Below the pieces are notes generated by a model that worked only from the letters and a program-made list of their open reading frames with translations, was not told the origin of the DNA and ran no database searches. The translations under genes were made by a program, and so were the position numbers. From Acidimicrobiia bacterium (GTDB taxonomy: Bacteria; Actinomycetota; Acidimicrobiia; Acidimicrobiales; Bin134): a DNA stretch of 64,000 nucleotides. Below are positions 7,596 through 18,700 of the stretch, one piece after another. The stretch covers positions 1-64,000 of the forward strand of contig VYEX01000077.1 of NCBI GenBank assembly GCA_009842675.1, read 5' to 3'. The stretch's first letter is position 1, and every line of letters begins with the position of its first letter.

Positions 7596-9173
7596 ATGCT
7601 GACTGAGCTGGCGGTTGAGAACCTGGGGGTGATCGAGCGGCTCAATCTGGTGTTGGGACCGGGCATGACCGCGCTGACTGGGGAGACGGGGGCGGGGAAG
7701 ACCTTGGTGGTGACGGCAGTCGATCTGCTCTTGGGCGGCCGGGCTGATACGGCGCTGGTGCGTTTCGGGGCCGACGAGGCCGTCGTCGAAGGCCGATTCG
7801 ACCACCAGGGGGAGGAGGTCGTGCTTCGCAGGGTGGTGCCCGCCGAGGGTCGGGCCCGGGCCTATGTCGACGGCCGGCTGGCGTCGGCCGCCACCCTGGC
7901 CGAACTGGGTGCAGAGCTAGTGGACTTGCACGGCCAACACGAGCACCAGTCGCTATTGCGACGGGTCCATCAACGGGCTGCGCTGGATCGATTTGGCGAC
8001 GTGGACTTGGCGCCGCTCATGGAGGCTCGGGCCGCGTTGGCCGACCTGAATCGCCGACGGGCCGAGTTGGGCGGCGACGAGCGATCTCGGGCACGGGAGA
8101 TCGAGCTGTGCCGATTCCAACTGGCTGAGCTGGACAAAGCTGGACTGGAAGACCCCGATGAGGATGAGTTTCTCAAGGCTGAAGAGGCGGTGTTAGCCGA
8201 CGCCTCGGCCAGTCGAGATGCGGCCCGGCAGGCGGCGATGTCTCTGGGCGCCGATGGCACAGTGGGCGCCGGGCTGGCCCAGATTGCTGCCGCCCTAGAA
8301 AATCGTCCGCCGCTGGAGAGCCAGCATGAGCGGCTGGTCAACCTGGTGGCCGAGGTCGGAGACCTGTCAACCGAGCTGCGCCGCGCCGCCGAGTCCATCG
8401 ACGAGAACCCGGCCCGATTGGCCGAGGTCCGCCAGCGCCGGGAGCTTTTGGTTGATCTGAGCCGCAAGTATGGGGAGACCGTGGCTGAGGTCATGGAGTT
8501 CCATCGCGATCTGTCCGACCGCCTCGCCGAGCTGGAGGACTTCGACCGCCTGGCCAAAGATCTGGACGGGGAACTCGACCGCCGCACCGCCGCGGTGGCC
8601 GAGACCGGTGCCGCAGTTGGCAAGGCCCGGCGCGAGGCGGCGCAGACGCTGGGCAAAGAGGTGACCGTAAACCTGCGGGAGTTGGCGATGCCCCGAGCCG
8701 AGGTTCACGTAGAGGTGGGCGACGATCCCGGCGACGATGTGGACATCCTGCTGTCGGCAAATAGCGGGGCCCCTGGCTTGCCGCTCACCTCGGCCGCATC
8801 TGGGGGAGAGCTGGCCCGGGTCATGCTGGCCCTGCGCCTGGTAGTCAGCGCTGGCCCACCCGTGCTGGTGTTTGACGAGGTGGACGCCGGCATCGGCGGC
8901 CAAGTGGCCCAGACAGTGGGCCGATCGCTTTCCCGTCTTACCGCCGACCACCAGGTCTTAGTGGTCACCCACCTGCCCCAGGTGGCGGCGTGCGCCGACC
9001 ACCAAGTGAGCATCGTCAAGCACGACGACGGAGCATCCGCCACCGTGAACGCCGCACCCTTGGACGGCGAGGACCGGGTGGTCGAGCTCTCCCGGATGCT
9101 CTCCGGCTCGCCCGACAGTCAGAGCGCCCGCCGCCACGCCTCCGAACTTCTAGAGATATCCCAGAGTGGCTGA
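7596..9173 (+). CDS. recN: DNA repair protein RecN
   Basis: SMC-like ATPase acting early in double-strand break repair. The 525-residue protein has Walker A GETGAGKTLV near residue 30, a short coiled-coil middle (about residues 140-370), the ABC signature SGGELARVMLAL, Walker B LVFDEVDAGIGG and the D/H-loop VVTHLPQVAACAD. ATG start 15 nt after nadK. Length is a little short of the usual 550-590 residues, with loss in the coiled coil and not in the ATPase lobes. Confidence 0.95.
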   Translation: MLTELAVENLGVIERLNLVLGPGMTALTGETGAGKTLVVTAVDLLLGGRADTALVRFGADEAVVEGRFDHQGEEVVLRRVVPAEGRARAYVDGRLASAATLAELGAELVDLHGQHEHQSLLRRVHQRAALDRFGDVDLAPLMEARAALADLNRRRAELGGDERSRAREIELCRFQLAELDKAGLEDPDEDEFLKAEEAVLADASASRDAARQAAMSLGADGTVGAGLAQIAAALENRPPLESQHERLVNLVAEVGDLSTELRRAAESIDENPARLAEVRQRRELLVDLSRKYGETVAEVMEFHRDLSDRLAELEDFDRLAKDLDGELDRRTAAVAETGAAVGKARREAAQTLGKEVTVNLRELAMPRAEVHVEVGDDPGDDVDILLSANSGAPGLPLTSAASGGELARVMLALRLVVSAGPPVLVFDEVDAGIGGQVAQTVGRSLSRLTADHQVLVVTHLPQVAACADHQVSIVKHDDGASATVNAAPLDGEDRVVELSRMLSGSPDSQSARRHASELLEISQSG

Positions 9174-9201
9174 CGGTCCACCAGTCGTCGCTCCTTCCCG
9201 C

Positions 9202-9207
9202 TAGGAT
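9202..9207 (+). promoter_or_regulatory. Predicted -10 element, leaderless pyrG
   Basis: TAGGAT lies 8 nt before the GTG at 9216, a spacing that fits a transcript beginning at the start codon. This supports GTG 9216 over TTG 9207. Confidence 0.5.
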
Positions 9208-9215
9208 TGGCAGGC

Positions 9216-10913
9216 GTGACCAAACACATCTTTGTCACAGGCGGGGTGGCGAGTTCGCTGGGCAAAGGACTTACGGCCGCCTCCCTGGGGCGTTTGCTCA
9301 AGCAACGGGGACTCCGGGTGACCATGCAGAAGCTGGACCCGTACATCAATGTGGACCCCGGAACGATGAACCCCTTCGAGCACGGGGAGGTGTTCGTCAC
9401 CGACGACGGAGGCGAGACCGACCTGGATCTCGGACACTACGAGAGGTTCATCGACGAGAACCTCACCAAGCTCTCCAACGCCACCACCGGCTCCATCTAC
9501 TCCTCGGTCATCGCCGCCGAACGCCAAGGCGAATATCTGGGCAAGACCGTGCAGGTGATCCCCCACGTCACCAACGAGATCAAGAACCGCATCTCCAGCC
9601 TGGTGTCCGACGACATCGACGTGGTCATCACCGAGATCGGGGGGACCGTCGGCGACATTGAGATCCTTCCCTTCTTGGAGGCCATCCGCCAGGTTCGCTT
9701 GGATGTGGGGCGGGGAAACGTGTGCTACGTCCACGTCACCCTGGTGCCCTTCATCGGCCCGACCGGCGAGCAGAAGACCAAGCCCACCCAGCACTCGGTG
9801 ACTGAGCTCCGCAGCCGGGGAGTTCAGCCCGACGCCATTGTGTGTCGCAGCGAATCGCCCATCTCCGACGAGCTGAAGCGCAAGATCTCGAGCTTGTGCG
9901 ACGTGGACGTATCCGCAGTGGTCAACGCCGCCGATGCCGAGAGCATCTACGAGATCCCCCTGGTTCTTCATGATGAAGGCCTTGACGGAGTGGTGTGCGA
10001 CATCTTGCGGTTGAATGTCCCTGAGCCCGACCTGTCTGACTGGCAGGGGCTGAACCAGCGAATCGAAATGGCGCAGCGCAGCGTGCGCATCGGTTTGATC
10101 GGGAAGTATGTGACGCTCCAAGACGCCTATCTGTCGGTGGTCGAGGCGCTCAACCACGCCGCCATTCATCAGGGTGCGTCGGTGGAAATCGAATGGATTC
10201 AGGCGGAGAGCGTGGAGGGCCTAATGGTCGACAGCCTGCTGAGCGGGCTGGACGGAATCGTGATCCCCGGCGGATTTGGCGAGCGGGGGATTCAGGGCAA
10301 GATCAACGCCGCCTCTTATGCCCGAGAGAACGACCTGCCCTGCCTGGGCCTGTGCCTCGGCCTCCAGGTGATGACCATCGACTACGCCCGCAACGTGCTG
10401 GGCCTGGCCAACGCCCATTCCAGCGAATTCGATCCCAGCACGCCGTGGCCGGTCATCGACTTGATGGAATCGCAGCGCGGCATCACCGACAAGGGCGGCA
10501 CTATGCGGCTCGGGGCGTGCCTGGCCAAGCTCAAGCCGGGTACCAAGGTGGCCGAGGTCTACGGAGCCGAAGTGGTGTCGGAACGCCACCGCCATCGCTA
10601 CGAGTTCAACCCCAAGCTACGCGGTCGCTTTGAGGGCACCGACTTTGTGCTCGCTGGCGAGTCGCCCGACGGGCTCTTGGTTGAGTTCATCGAACTGGAC
10701 AGTCACCCCTGGTGGGTGGGAACCCAGGCCCATCCCGAATTCAAGAGCCGACCCGATCGGCCTGCACCGCTCTTCTACGGTTTGGTGAAGGCTGCATTGG
10801 ACCGTCGAGAGGGAGGAATGACTGCCGATGACGCTGCTCCTTCCCATTCGGAGGCAGAGGATTCAGAGCAGGCCGAGGCGGTTGCTGAAGCCTCATCCGC
10901 AGTCCATCGTTGA
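9216..10913 (+). CDS. pyrG: CTP synthase
   Basis: Converts UTP to CTP using ATP and glutamine. The N-terminal amidoligase domain shows [17 protein letters not shown] and [15 protein letters not shown]. The C-terminal class I glutamine amidotransferase domain has [11 protein letters not shown], the nucleophile loop [10 protein letters not shown] and the HPEFKSRP histidine/glutamate pair. The last roughly 30 residues are an acidic Ala/Glu/Ser tail. The ORF track uses TTG 9207; GTG 9216 is preferred because translation then begins [10 protein letters not shown] and a -10-like TAGGAT sits 8 nt upstream. It overlaps the Nudix gene in TTGA. Confidence 0.96.
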   Translation: MTKHIFVTGGVASSLGKGLTAASLGRLLKQRGLRVTMQKLDPYINVDPGTMNPFEHGEVFVTDDGGETDLDLGHYERFIDENLTKLSNATTGSIYSSVIAAERQGEYLGKTVQVIPHVTNEIKNRISSLVSDDIDVVITEIGGTVGDIEILPFLEAIRQVRLDVGRGNVCYVHVTLVPFIGPTGEQKTKPTQHSVTELRSRGVQPDAIVCRSESPISDELKRKISSLCDVDVSAVVNAADAESIYEIPLVLHDEGLDGVVCDILRLNVPEPDLSDWQGLNQRIEMAQRSVRIGLIGKYVTLQDAYLSVVEALNHAAIHQGASVEIEWIQAESVEGLMVDSLLSGLDGIVIPGGFGERGIQGKINAASYARENDLPCLGLCLGLQVMTIDYARNVLGLANAHSSEFDPSTPWPVIDLMESQRGITDKGGTMRLGACLAKLKPGTKVAEVYGAEVVSERHRHRYEFNPKLRGRFEGTDFVLAGESPDGLLVEFIELDSHPWWVGTQAHPEFKSRPDRPAPLFYGLVKAALDRREGGMTADDAAPSHSEAEDSEQAEAVAEASSAVHR

Positions 10914-11473
10914 GGGGTAGCGCGGCGGTGGGCATCGGGCAGGGCTTCACCCCGGTTGGAGAGCGCCAAGAGTGGCAGGGTCGGGTGGTGTCCCTGAGCG
11001 TTGCCGAGATCAGGGCGCCCGACGGGTCGATCTATGAGCGGGAGATCGTCCGCCATCCCGGCGCCGCGGTCATCGTGCCCCTCGACGGCCAAGAGGTCAT
11101 CATGGTGCGTCAGTACCGTCCTGCGGTGAATCGGGAACTGCTGGAAATACCCGCGGGGAAACTCGACAGTCAGGACGAGCCTCCCGAGATGACGGCCCAG
11201 CGTGAGCTGGAAGAGGAGATCGGCAAGAGGGCAGGGCACCTGGAGCTGCTGGCTGTTTTCCATAACTCTCCGGGGTTTTGCGACGAGATCACCCACTGCT
11301 ACCTGGCCACCGAGCTGGTCGACGCCGACCGCCAGCCCCACGGAATCGAGGAGCAGCACATGGCCATAGAACGCATCAAGCTGGACGAAGTCCTTGATCT
11401 GGTGGCCTCCGGCGAAGTGGCCGACGCCAAGTCGATCGTCGGATTGATGCTGGCCCGCGAGCGACTGGGTTAG
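10910..11473 (+). CDS. Nudix hydrolase, ADP-ribose pyrophosphatase type
   Basis: Predicted to hydrolyse ADP-ribose to AMP and ribose 5-phosphate. A complete Nudix box is visible around residues 83-105 ([16 protein letters not shown] followed by RELEEEIG). The N-terminal strand-rich half ([32 protein letters not shown]) matches the ADPRase subfamily. TTG 10910 overlaps the pyrG stop in TTGA; GTG 10928 is an alternative. It is the Rv1700 equivalent in the conserved pyrG-Nudix-xerD order. Confidence 0.9.
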   Translation: MRGSAAVGIGQGFTPVGERQEWQGRVVSLSVAEIRAPDGSIYEREIVRHPGAAVIVPLDGQEVIMVRQYRPAVNRELLEIPAGKLDSQDEPPEMTAQRELEEEIGKRAGHLELLAVFHNSPGFCDEITHCYLATELVDADRQPHGIEEQHMAIERIKLDEVLDLVASGEVADAKSIVGLMLARERLG

Positions 11474-11480
11474 GCGCTTT

Positions 11481-12413
11481 GTGCCGCCAGCGGTGAGCGC
11501 AGGGAGCGGAGTAGAGGAGTTTCTGGATTGGCTGGTGCTGGAACGGGGCCGCGCACCTCGTACCTGTGAGGCCTATCGCCGAGACTTGACTGGTTACTGC
11601 GAGGTCTTGGATTCCCGGGGGAGCAGCCCTGAAACAGCCGGAGAGGATGACATTCTGGCGTTTTTGCGGCACCTCCAGAGCCGGGGGTTGGCCCCCTCGA
11701 CGGTCAAGCGGGCCATGACCGCGGTACGGACCTTCCACCAGTTCCTCGTCATCGAAGGTCGTCGAACCGACGATCCGGGGTCCCAAGTGGAGCTACCCAC
11801 GGTGCCCAGGGCGTTGCCCAAGGCGCTGAGCGAGGCCGAAGTGGAGGCCATCTTGGACGGAGTGGTAGGCGCCGACCGGGTGGCTCGGCGGGATCGGGCG
11901 CTGCTGGAGATGCTCTATGGCACAGGGATGCGCATAAGCGAGCTGGTTGGGATGTCGCTGGCCGACCTGGACGTGGGAGGGGCCACCGTGCGGGTTTTGG
12001 GAAAGGGCCAAAAGGAGCGGGTCCTGCCGCTGGGCCGGTGCGCCCTCGAGGAGCTGACCGCCTGGCTGGTACCCGCCGGGCGGGGTGAGATGGAGCCGGA
12101 GCGCTGGGAGTCCCAGCACGACCAGGAGGCGGTTTGGCTCAACCAGCGGGGACGCCGCCTGTCGCGTCAGGGGGCCTGGGGTGTGGTGAAGAAGAGGGCC
12201 CAGCAGGTGGGGCTGGGCGCCAAGGTGTCCCCCCACGTGTTCCGCCACTCCTGTGCCACCCACATGCTGGATCACGGCGCCGACATCAGGGCTGTGCAGG
12301 AGCTGTTGGGCCATGCCTCTATCAGCACCACGCAGGTCTACACCATGGTGTCCAAGGAGAAACTGTGGGAGGCCTATCGCGCCGCTCACCCGCGGGCGGT
12401 GTTGAAGCGTTGA
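11481..12413 (+). CDS. xerD: Site-specific tyrosine recombinase XerD
   Basis: Resolves chromosome dimers at dif with XerC and FtsK. The 310-residue protein has the N-terminal SAM-like core-binding domain (EEFLDWLVLERGRAPRTCE) and the catalytic domain. That domain shows Arg in GTGMRISELVG, HxxR in HVFRHSCATHML, LGHASISTTQ and the nucleophile Tyr in VYTMVSKE. GTG start 7 nt after the Nudix gene. Assigned XerD and not XerC by its pyrG-Nudix neighbourhood; a second Xer gene lies at 55.8 kb. Confidence 0.92.
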   Translation: MPPAVSAGSGVEEFLDWLVLERGRAPRTCEAYRRDLTGYCEVLDSRGSSPETAGEDDILAFLRHLQSRGLAPSTVKRAMTAVRTFHQFLVIEGRRTDDPGSQVELPTVPRALPKALSEAEVEAILDGVVGADRVARRDRALLEMLYGTGMRISELVGMSLADLDVGGATVRVLGKGQKERVLPLGRCALEELTAWLVPAGRGEMEPERWESQHDQEAVWLNQRGRRLSRQGAWGVVKKRAQQVGLGAKVSPHVFRHSCATHMLDHGADIRAVQELLGHASISTTQVYTMVSKEKLWEAYRAAHPRAVLKR

Positions 12414-12868
12414 TTCACTTGGCTCGGCGCTTCTTTCAGTCGATTCTCGACCAAGGTCCCGATGCCGCCGAAGAGGACTGGCTGATGGGCCTGCTCAGCG
12501 AGCGCGAGGCCACCCTCTACGCCCAGATGAGCCCAGTCGACCGCAGCCACGCCCTGCGGTCGGCCCGATGTCCTGCGTTGGCCGACGATGCCCAGCGGGT
12601 GGCCGCTGCCCTACACGACGTGGGGAAGATCCAGGCTGGTCTGGGGACTTGGGCCCGGGTGGGCGCTACCGTGGCAGGGGTCGTCTTACCTGGCGTTTTG
12701 AGAGGCCGGTGGGCCGATTATCGGGATCACCCCCGTCTTGGTGCGGCGATGCTGCGGGACGCCGGAAGCGCCGAACTGGCCGTGACTTGGGCCGCAGAAC
12801 ACCACCTTTCCACCCGCAAATCCTCCCTTCCCCCCGATGTGGCCGCCGCCCTGGCTGCTGCTGACTAA
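12410..12868 (+). CDS. HD-domain protein (predicted phosphohydrolase)
   Basis: The ORF track starts far upstream inside xerD. The plausible start is TTG 12410 in a TTGA overlap with the xerD stop, giving 152 residues beginning LIHLARRFFQSI. An HD signature (ALHDVGKIQAGLG) lies in the middle, with an upstream histidine (VDRSHALRSARCPAL) and a later HP/H pair (YRDHPRLGAAML, AAEHHLSTRK) that could complete the metal site. The substrate is unknown. In many actinobacteria parA/scpA/scpB follow xerD; here this gene takes that place. Confidence 0.7.
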   Translation: MIHLARRFFQSILDQGPDAAEEDWLMGLLSEREATLYAQMSPVDRSHALRSARCPALADDAQRVAAALHDVGKIQAGLGTWARVGATVAGVVLPGVLRGRWADYRDHPRLGAAMLRDAGSAELAVTWAAEHHLSTRKSSLPPDVAAALAAAD

Positions 12869-12880
12869 TCGGGCAGCCGG

Positions 12881-12886
12881 TAGGCT
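12881..12886 (+). promoter_or_regulatory. Predicted -10 element, leaderless amidohydrolase gene
   Basis: TAGGCT lies 7 nt before GTG 12894. It supports this start over the longer ORF-track version. Confidence 0.45.
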
Positions 12887-12893
12887 TCCGGGC

Positions 12894-14096
12894 GTGCGCA
12901 CCGAGATTCCCAAGATCATCAGCGTGGACGACCACCTTGTAGAGCCCGCCCACCTGTGGCAGAGCTGGCTGCCTGAGCGCTTCAAGGAGCGAGGGCCGCG
13001 GGTGGAGCGCCGCCGAGTCGGGCCGATCACCTTTATCGGCGGGGACAAGATGTACACCTACGAGCTGGACGTAGAAGACGGCCCGTGGGGCGACGTCTGG
13101 TTCTACGAGGACCTCGTCTATCCCAACAAGCGCCATGTGGCCGCAGTGGGCTTCGACCGGGACGACATGGAGGCCGTGCCCATCACCTTCGACGAGATGC
13201 GCCCGGGGTGCTACGAGCCCAAAGCCCGGATAGAGGACATGGAGATGAACCACGTCGAGGCGTCGCTCTCGTTCCCCACGTTTCCCCGGTTCTGCGGCCA
13301 GACATTCCTGGAGGCCGAGGACAAGGAGCTGGCCCTGGCCTGCGTGCAGGCCTACAACGATTTCATGATCGAGGAATGGTGCGGCGACTCTGACGGGGCG
13401 CTCATCCCCCTGGCCATCATCCCGCTCTGGGATGTGGAGCTGGCCAAGGCCGAGGTGGAGCGCAACGCTGCCCGGGGCTGCCATGCGGTTTGCTTCTCTG
13501 AGATTGCCCCCAATCTGGGCCTGCCCAGCATTCACACCGACTACTGGGACCCGTTCTTCGCCGCCTGCCAGGACACCGCCACCGCGGTGTGCATGCACAT
13601 TGGGTCGTCGTCGAAGATGCCCGCCGCCTCCCCTGACGCCCCGCCTGCCGTGGCGGCCTCGCTCAGCTTCAACAACGCCATTGCGTCGATGAGCGATTTC
13701 CTGTTCTCCGGTGTGCTGGTGCGGTTTCCCGAACTGAAGCTGGCCTATTCCGAGGGCCAGATCGGGTGGATCCCCTACATCTTGGAGCGCTGCGACGACG
13801 TCTGGAGTGAGCACCGGGCCTGGGGAGGGGTAAAAGACATCGTCCCCGAACCGCCGTCCACCTACTACTACCGGCAGATTTACGGCTGCTTCTTCCGGGA
13901 CAACCACGGATTGAAGTCATTGGACGAGGTGGGGGTGGACAACGTGACGTTTGAAACCGACTATCCCCACACTGACACCACGTGGCCCCACACCAAGAAG
14001 GTGGCCGAGGACATGATGGGCCATCTGCCCCCCGACGTGGTGCACAAGCTGGTGCGGGGCAACGCCGCCCGCCTCCTCAATCTTGACATTGACTGA
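12894..14096 (+). CDS. Amidohydrolase 2 family metal-dependent hydrolase
   Basis: TIM-barrel hydrolase/decarboxylase of the amidohydrolase-related (COG2159) group; the substrate is unknown. From GTG 12894 the 400-residue protein begins VRTEIPKIISVDDHLVEP. The DDH tail corresponds to the family's first metal-binding segment. Later segments are CMHIGSSSKMPA (His on a central strand), LAYSEGQIGWIPYILER and the C-terminal FETDYPHTDTTWP, all typical of actinobacterial members of this family. It starts a new transcription unit after the HD gene. Confidence 0.8.
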   Translation: MRTEIPKIISVDDHLVEPAHLWQSWLPERFKERGPRVERRRVGPITFIGGDKMYTYELDVEDGPWGDVWFYEDLVYPNKRHVAAVGFDRDDMEAVPITFDEMRPGCYEPKARIEDMEMNHVEASLSFPTFPRFCGQTFLEAEDKELALACVQAYNDFMIEEWCGDSDGALIPLAIIPLWDVELAKAEVERNAARGCHAVCFSEIAPNLGLPSIHTDYWDPFFAACQDTATAVCMHIGSSSKMPAASPDAPPAVAASLSFNNAIASMSDFLFSGVLVRFPELKLAYSEGQIGWIPYILERCDDVWSEHRAWGGVKDIVPEPPSTYYYRQIYGCFFRDNHGLKSLDEVGVDNVTFETDYPHTDTTWPHTKKVAEDMMGHLPPDVVHKLVRGNAARLLNLDID

Positions 14097-14138
14097 AATG
14101 ACCTAAGCTCTCGGCACGGCTGCAATGGCCTAGGTGCT

Positions 14139-15761
14139 ATGAGCTACAACCTGCACGATTTTCGTGAGGATGCCTTCGGGGGCATTACTGCGGCAGTTGT
14201 AGGACTGCCCACCGCACTGGCGTTCGGAGTGGCCTCCGGCTTGGGGGCGGTGGCCGGCATGTACGGGGCGATCGCCCTGGGCCTGTTCGCCGCGATTTTC
14301 GGCGGCACCCGAGCCCAGATCTCCGGGCCCACCGGCCCGATGGCGCTGGCCATGGCGGTGGTGGTCACCAGCCACGCCGAGAGCCTGGAAGAGGCATTCA
14401 CCATCGTCGTCATGGCGGGGCTGTTGCAGATCTGCCTGGGATTGCTGCGAATCGGACGCTTCGTGGTGTACACGCCGTATTCGGTGGTGTCGGGGTTCAT
14501 GTCCGGCATCGGGGTGATCATCATCTTGGTGCAGACCCTTCCGTTTTTGGGAACGGAAGTGGAGTTGGGCGGGCCCATCGACGCGGTCCGCTCCTGGCCC
14601 GACGCTTTCGGCGACGTCAACTTCAACTCGTTGGCCATCGCCGCGGTCTCGCTGGCCGTCTGCGTATTCTGGCCCCCTCGCCTCCGGGCCTTCGTCCCCT
14701 CAATGCTGATGGCGCTGGTCGTCGGGACGCTGCTCAGCCTGCTGTGGCTGGACAACACCCCGGTCATCGGCGACGTGCCCACCGGGTTGCCGGACTTCGA
14801 GCTGCCCGAGCTGTCCGGTGATGTGCTGGCCCGGGCCGTGCAGCCGGCACTGACCATCGCGCTGCTGGGTTCCATCGACAGCCTGCTCACCTCGCTGGTG
14901 GCCGATTCGATGACCCGCACCAGCCATAAGCCCAACCGCGAGCTGATCGGCCAGGGCATCGGCAACATGATGGTCGGATTCATCGGCGGGACGCCGGGAG
15001 CGGGGGCCACCATGGGCACGGTGGTCAACATCCGGGCCGGCGGTCACAGCCGGGTATCCGGCGTGCTGCGGGCCCTGATCTTGCTGGCCCTGGTTCTGGG
15101 TCTGGGACAGTACGTGGAAGAAATCCCCCATGCCGCGCTGGCCGGCATCTTGATGAAGGTGGGCTGGGACATCATGGATTGGCGGTTCTTGACCAGGGTC
15201 ACCCGCCTGCACCGAGAGCACCTGTTCATCATGTTCGCCACGTTCGGCCTGACCGTGTTTGTGGACTTGATCACCGCAGTGGCCATCGGGCTGATCATCG
15301 CCGGCATGACCCGCTCTCGGCAGTTCGAGCGCCTGGAGATGGACAACGTGGTCTCTGTCCCGATATTGGACCAGGTGTTCTTTGAAGGAGGGGTGACGTC
15401 CTCCGAAGTAGGGGTGGATCCCCATGCCGCCCGAGTGGGCATGGTCGCATTTCGGGGGAGCTTCTCGGTGGCGTCGTCCAACAAGATCATCAATACCGTC
15501 ACCGTGGACATCCGGGACCACGAGGTGGTGATCTTCGATTTCTCCGAGACCATCTACATCGACGACAGCGCGGCATTGGTGCTTGAGCAGCTCATCGACG
15601 CGGCCATCGACCAGGACACCGAGTGCATCGTGATGGCCCTCTCCGGGTTGCCCGCCCGCACCTTGTGGTCTCTCGACGCCCTTCAGCGGGTTCCCGAGGA
15701 TCGGATCGTCGACACCTTGGACGAGGCCCGAGAGGTGGCCAGACGACTACTCGACGCTTAG
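14139..15761 (+). CDS. SulP-family anion transporter with STAS domain
   Basis: Integral membrane protein predicted to carry sulfate, bicarbonate or a related anion. The 540-residue protein has about 10-12 hydrophobic segments (residues about 10-400), including ITAAVVGLPTALAFGVASGLG and GTRAQISGPTGPMALAMAVV, a hallmark of SulP proteins. A C-terminal cytoplasmic STAS domain follows (about 430-535; VVIFDFSETIYIDDSAALVLE). Substrate cannot be read from sequence, and no carbonic anhydrase or sulfate gene is adjacent. Its last 15 nt overlap the 3' end of kgd on the other strand. Confidence 0.88.
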   Translation: MSYNLHDFREDAFGGITAAVVGLPTALAFGVASGLGAVAGMYGAIALGLFAAIFGGTRAQISGPTGPMALAMAVVVTSHAESLEEAFTIVVMAGLLQICLGLLRIGRFVVYTPYSVVSGFMSGIGVIIILVQTLPFLGTEVELGGPIDAVRSWPDAFGDVNFNSLAIAAVSLAVCVFWPPRLRAFVPSMLMALVVGTLLSLLWLDNTPVIGDVPTGLPDFELPELSGDVLARAVQPALTIALLGSIDSLLTSLVADSMTRTSHKPNRELIGQGIGNMMVGFIGGTPGAGATMGTVVNIRAGGHSRVSGVLRALILLALVLGLGQYVEEIPHAALAGILMKVGWDIMDWRFLTRVTRLHREHLFIMFATFGLTVFVDLITAVAIGLIIAGMTRSRQFERLEMDNVVSVPILDQVFFEGGVTSSEVGVDPHAARVGMVAFRGSFSVASSNKIINTVTVDIRDHEVVIFDFSETIYIDDSAALVLEQLIDAAIDQDTECIVMALSGLPARTLWSLDALQRVPEDRIVDTLDEAREVARRLLDA

Positions 15762-18700
15762 AAGCGCAAAAGTTCGGGCAATGAGCTCGGACTGCTCTTG
15801 AGCGTGCACGGCGGCGCTGCCGGTGGCGGGGCTGGATGACTCGTTGCGACTTGCTCTGAGAATCTCGCAGCGGTCTCCGAATGCGTCGTGAAGGTGTCCC
15901 TTCACATAGTTCCACGGCCCCATGTTCTGGGGCTCCTCTTGGAGCCAGACGATCTTGTTGAGCTTGGGGTAGTGGGCGAGGGCCTCGGCCAGAGCGCTGG
16001 CCGGCCAGGGATAGAGCTGCTCCACCCGCAGCACGGCGGCGTGGGCGCCTTCCCGATCTCGCTGGGCGATGGCCTCATGGCAGATCTTGCCGCTGGCCAG
16101 CACAACCCCGGTGGTTTGCCCCGACTCAGGACCGTTCGTATCGCCCAGCACCGGCGAGAACCAGCCGCTGGTTAGCTCAGCCACCGGCGACCTTGCGTCG
16201 CGATGGCGCAGCAGCGACTTTGGAGTGAACAGCACCAGCGGCTTGCGGGTGGCGCGCTTGGCTTGGTCTCGTAGCAGGTGGAAGTACTGGGCCGCAGTCG
16301 ACAGGTTGGCCACCCGGATGTTGTTCTCAGCCACCGACTGCAAGAACCGCTCGATCCGGCCGGAGGAGTGCTCTGGACCCTGGCCCTCGAATCCGTGGGG
16401 CAGCAGCATCACCAGTCCTGATTGCTGGTTCCACTTGTCCTCAGCCGACACGACGAATTGGTCGATGATGATCTGGGCACCGTTGACGAAATCCCCGAAT
16501 TGGGCCTCCCAAAGGACAAGCGCATCGGTGTCGCCCACCGAATAGCCGTACTCGAAGCCCAATGCGGCGTACTCCGAAAGCAGCGAGTCGTAGGCCCACA
16601 GCTTGGCCCCGTGGCGGGCCATTCCGGCCAGCGGGCAATGCTCCCGGGCTGTTTCGTTGCACACCAGGGTGCTGTGGCGATGGGAGAACGTTCCCCGGCG
16701 AGAGTCCTGGCCCGCCAGGCGAATCGACGTCCCCTCGTCGAGCAATGTGCCAAAGGCCATCGCCTCGGCCAGCCCCCAGTCCACCATGCCCTGAGCCATC
16801 ATGGCGTCGCGGGCCTCAAACTGGCGGGCCAGCTTGGGGTGCAGCACGAACCCGTCGGGCACCGATGTCAGCGCTTTGAACACTTGCTTGATCTGCTTTT
16901 CCGACACACCGGTATCCACCGGCGGCGAGACATGAGGAGTGGGGTCGGACAGCCCCGCCGAAATCGACAGTTGGAGTTCTCGCTTGCCGGCGGCCTCGAC
17001 TCCAACGGTCTCGCCCAGGCCTTCGTCCGCCGCCTGATCCCGGGTTTCCTCCAATGCCTTTTGGAGCTTGGCCCGGAATTCGTCCATGGCCTGCTCAGCC
17101 TCATCCAGAGTGATGTCGCCCCGCTTGACCAGCGATTCCACGTACCGCTTGCGCACGGAGCGATGGCCCTCGATTCGCCGGTACATCTCCGGCTGGGTGT
17201 AGCTGGGGTCGTCGGCCTCGTTGTGCCCCTGGCGGCGGTAGCACCACATGTCGATCACCACGTCTTTGTGGAAGTGATTGCGGTAGGCCAGCGCCAAGTG
17301 CGCCACCCGGGCACAGGCCTCGGGGTCGTCGCCGTTGACGTGGAAGATGGGGGCCTGGATCATCTTCGCCACATCGGTGCAGTAGTAGCTGGAGCGAGCC
17401 GACTCCGCGGTGGTGGTGAACCCCACCTGGTTGTTGATCACAAGGTGTACGGTGCCCCCGGTGCGGTAGCCCTGGATCAGCGACAGATTCAACGTCTCGC
17501 TCACCACCCCTTGACCGGCGAAGGCGGCGTCGCCGTGCACCAGCACGGGCAGCACCGGGTAGAGGTCGTCCTCGCTGGCCACCTGACCCCGAACCAGCCC
17601 GCTCACTGGGCTGTGCTCACCCTGATCGTGGCTGAGGTGGTCCAGGCGGGCCCGGACCATGCCCTCGACCACCGGGTTGACCGCCTCCAAGTGAGAAGGA
17701 TTGGCGGCCAGCTCCACCGGGATCCGGTTGCCGGCCATGCTCACGAACTCCGAGGTCATCCCCAGGTGGTACTTCACGTCACCCGAACCCTGGGTAGACG
17801 ACTCGTCCAAGTTTCCCTCGAATTCGCCGAATAGCTGTCCGTAGTCCTTGCCCACGATGTTCACCAGCACGTTGAGCCGTCCCCGGTGGGCCATGCCCAT
17901 GATGGCCGAGGCCATGCCCAAGTCGGCAGCCCGGCCCAGCACCGCGTCCAGCACCACGATGGCGCTCTCGGCTCCCTCGATCCCGAACCGCTTCTGGCCC
18001 ACGTACTTGGTGTCTAAGAATCGCTCCAGCGCCTCGGCCGCATTCAGCCGATCCAGAATGTGCAGCTTCTCGTTGAGCCCCACGGGGGTGCCCAGCCCCT
18101 CAACCTGCTCCTGGATCCACTGCTTCTCGTCGGGTTCCTGGATGTGCATGTACTCCACGCCCACCGTGCGGCAGTAGGCGTTGCGGAGCACGTGCAAGAT
18201 ATCGCCCAGCGGCATCTTGCCGTCGGGCTGGCCCAAATCGATGCCGCCCAGTCCGGTGGTGAGGAACTCCCGGTCGAGGTCCCAGATGGTGAGGCCGTAG
18301 GTGGCCGGATCGAGTTCGGCATGCATGGCGGGCTCGTTGGCCGAAAGAGGGTCGAGGTCGGCGATGAGGTGGCCCCGCACGCGGTGCATGTTGATGAGCG
18401 CGTTCACCTGCACCTGCTTGGTGATCACGGCCTGCTCTCGGTCGAGGGGAAGGATGTCGGGGCGCCAGCGCACCGCCTCGTAGGGCACGCCCACCGCTCG
18501 GAAAATGTTCTCGTAGAATTCGTGCTTGCCCAGCAGCAGTTCGTGGACCGCGCCCAGGAACATGCCCGACTCGGCGCCCTGGATGATGCGATGGTCGTAG
18601 GTGGACGACAGGGTGATCACCTTCGAGACGCCCAGGTCGGCCAGCGTGCGTGAATCGGCGGCCTGGTAGGCGGTGGGGTAGTCGATGGTGCCCACACCCA

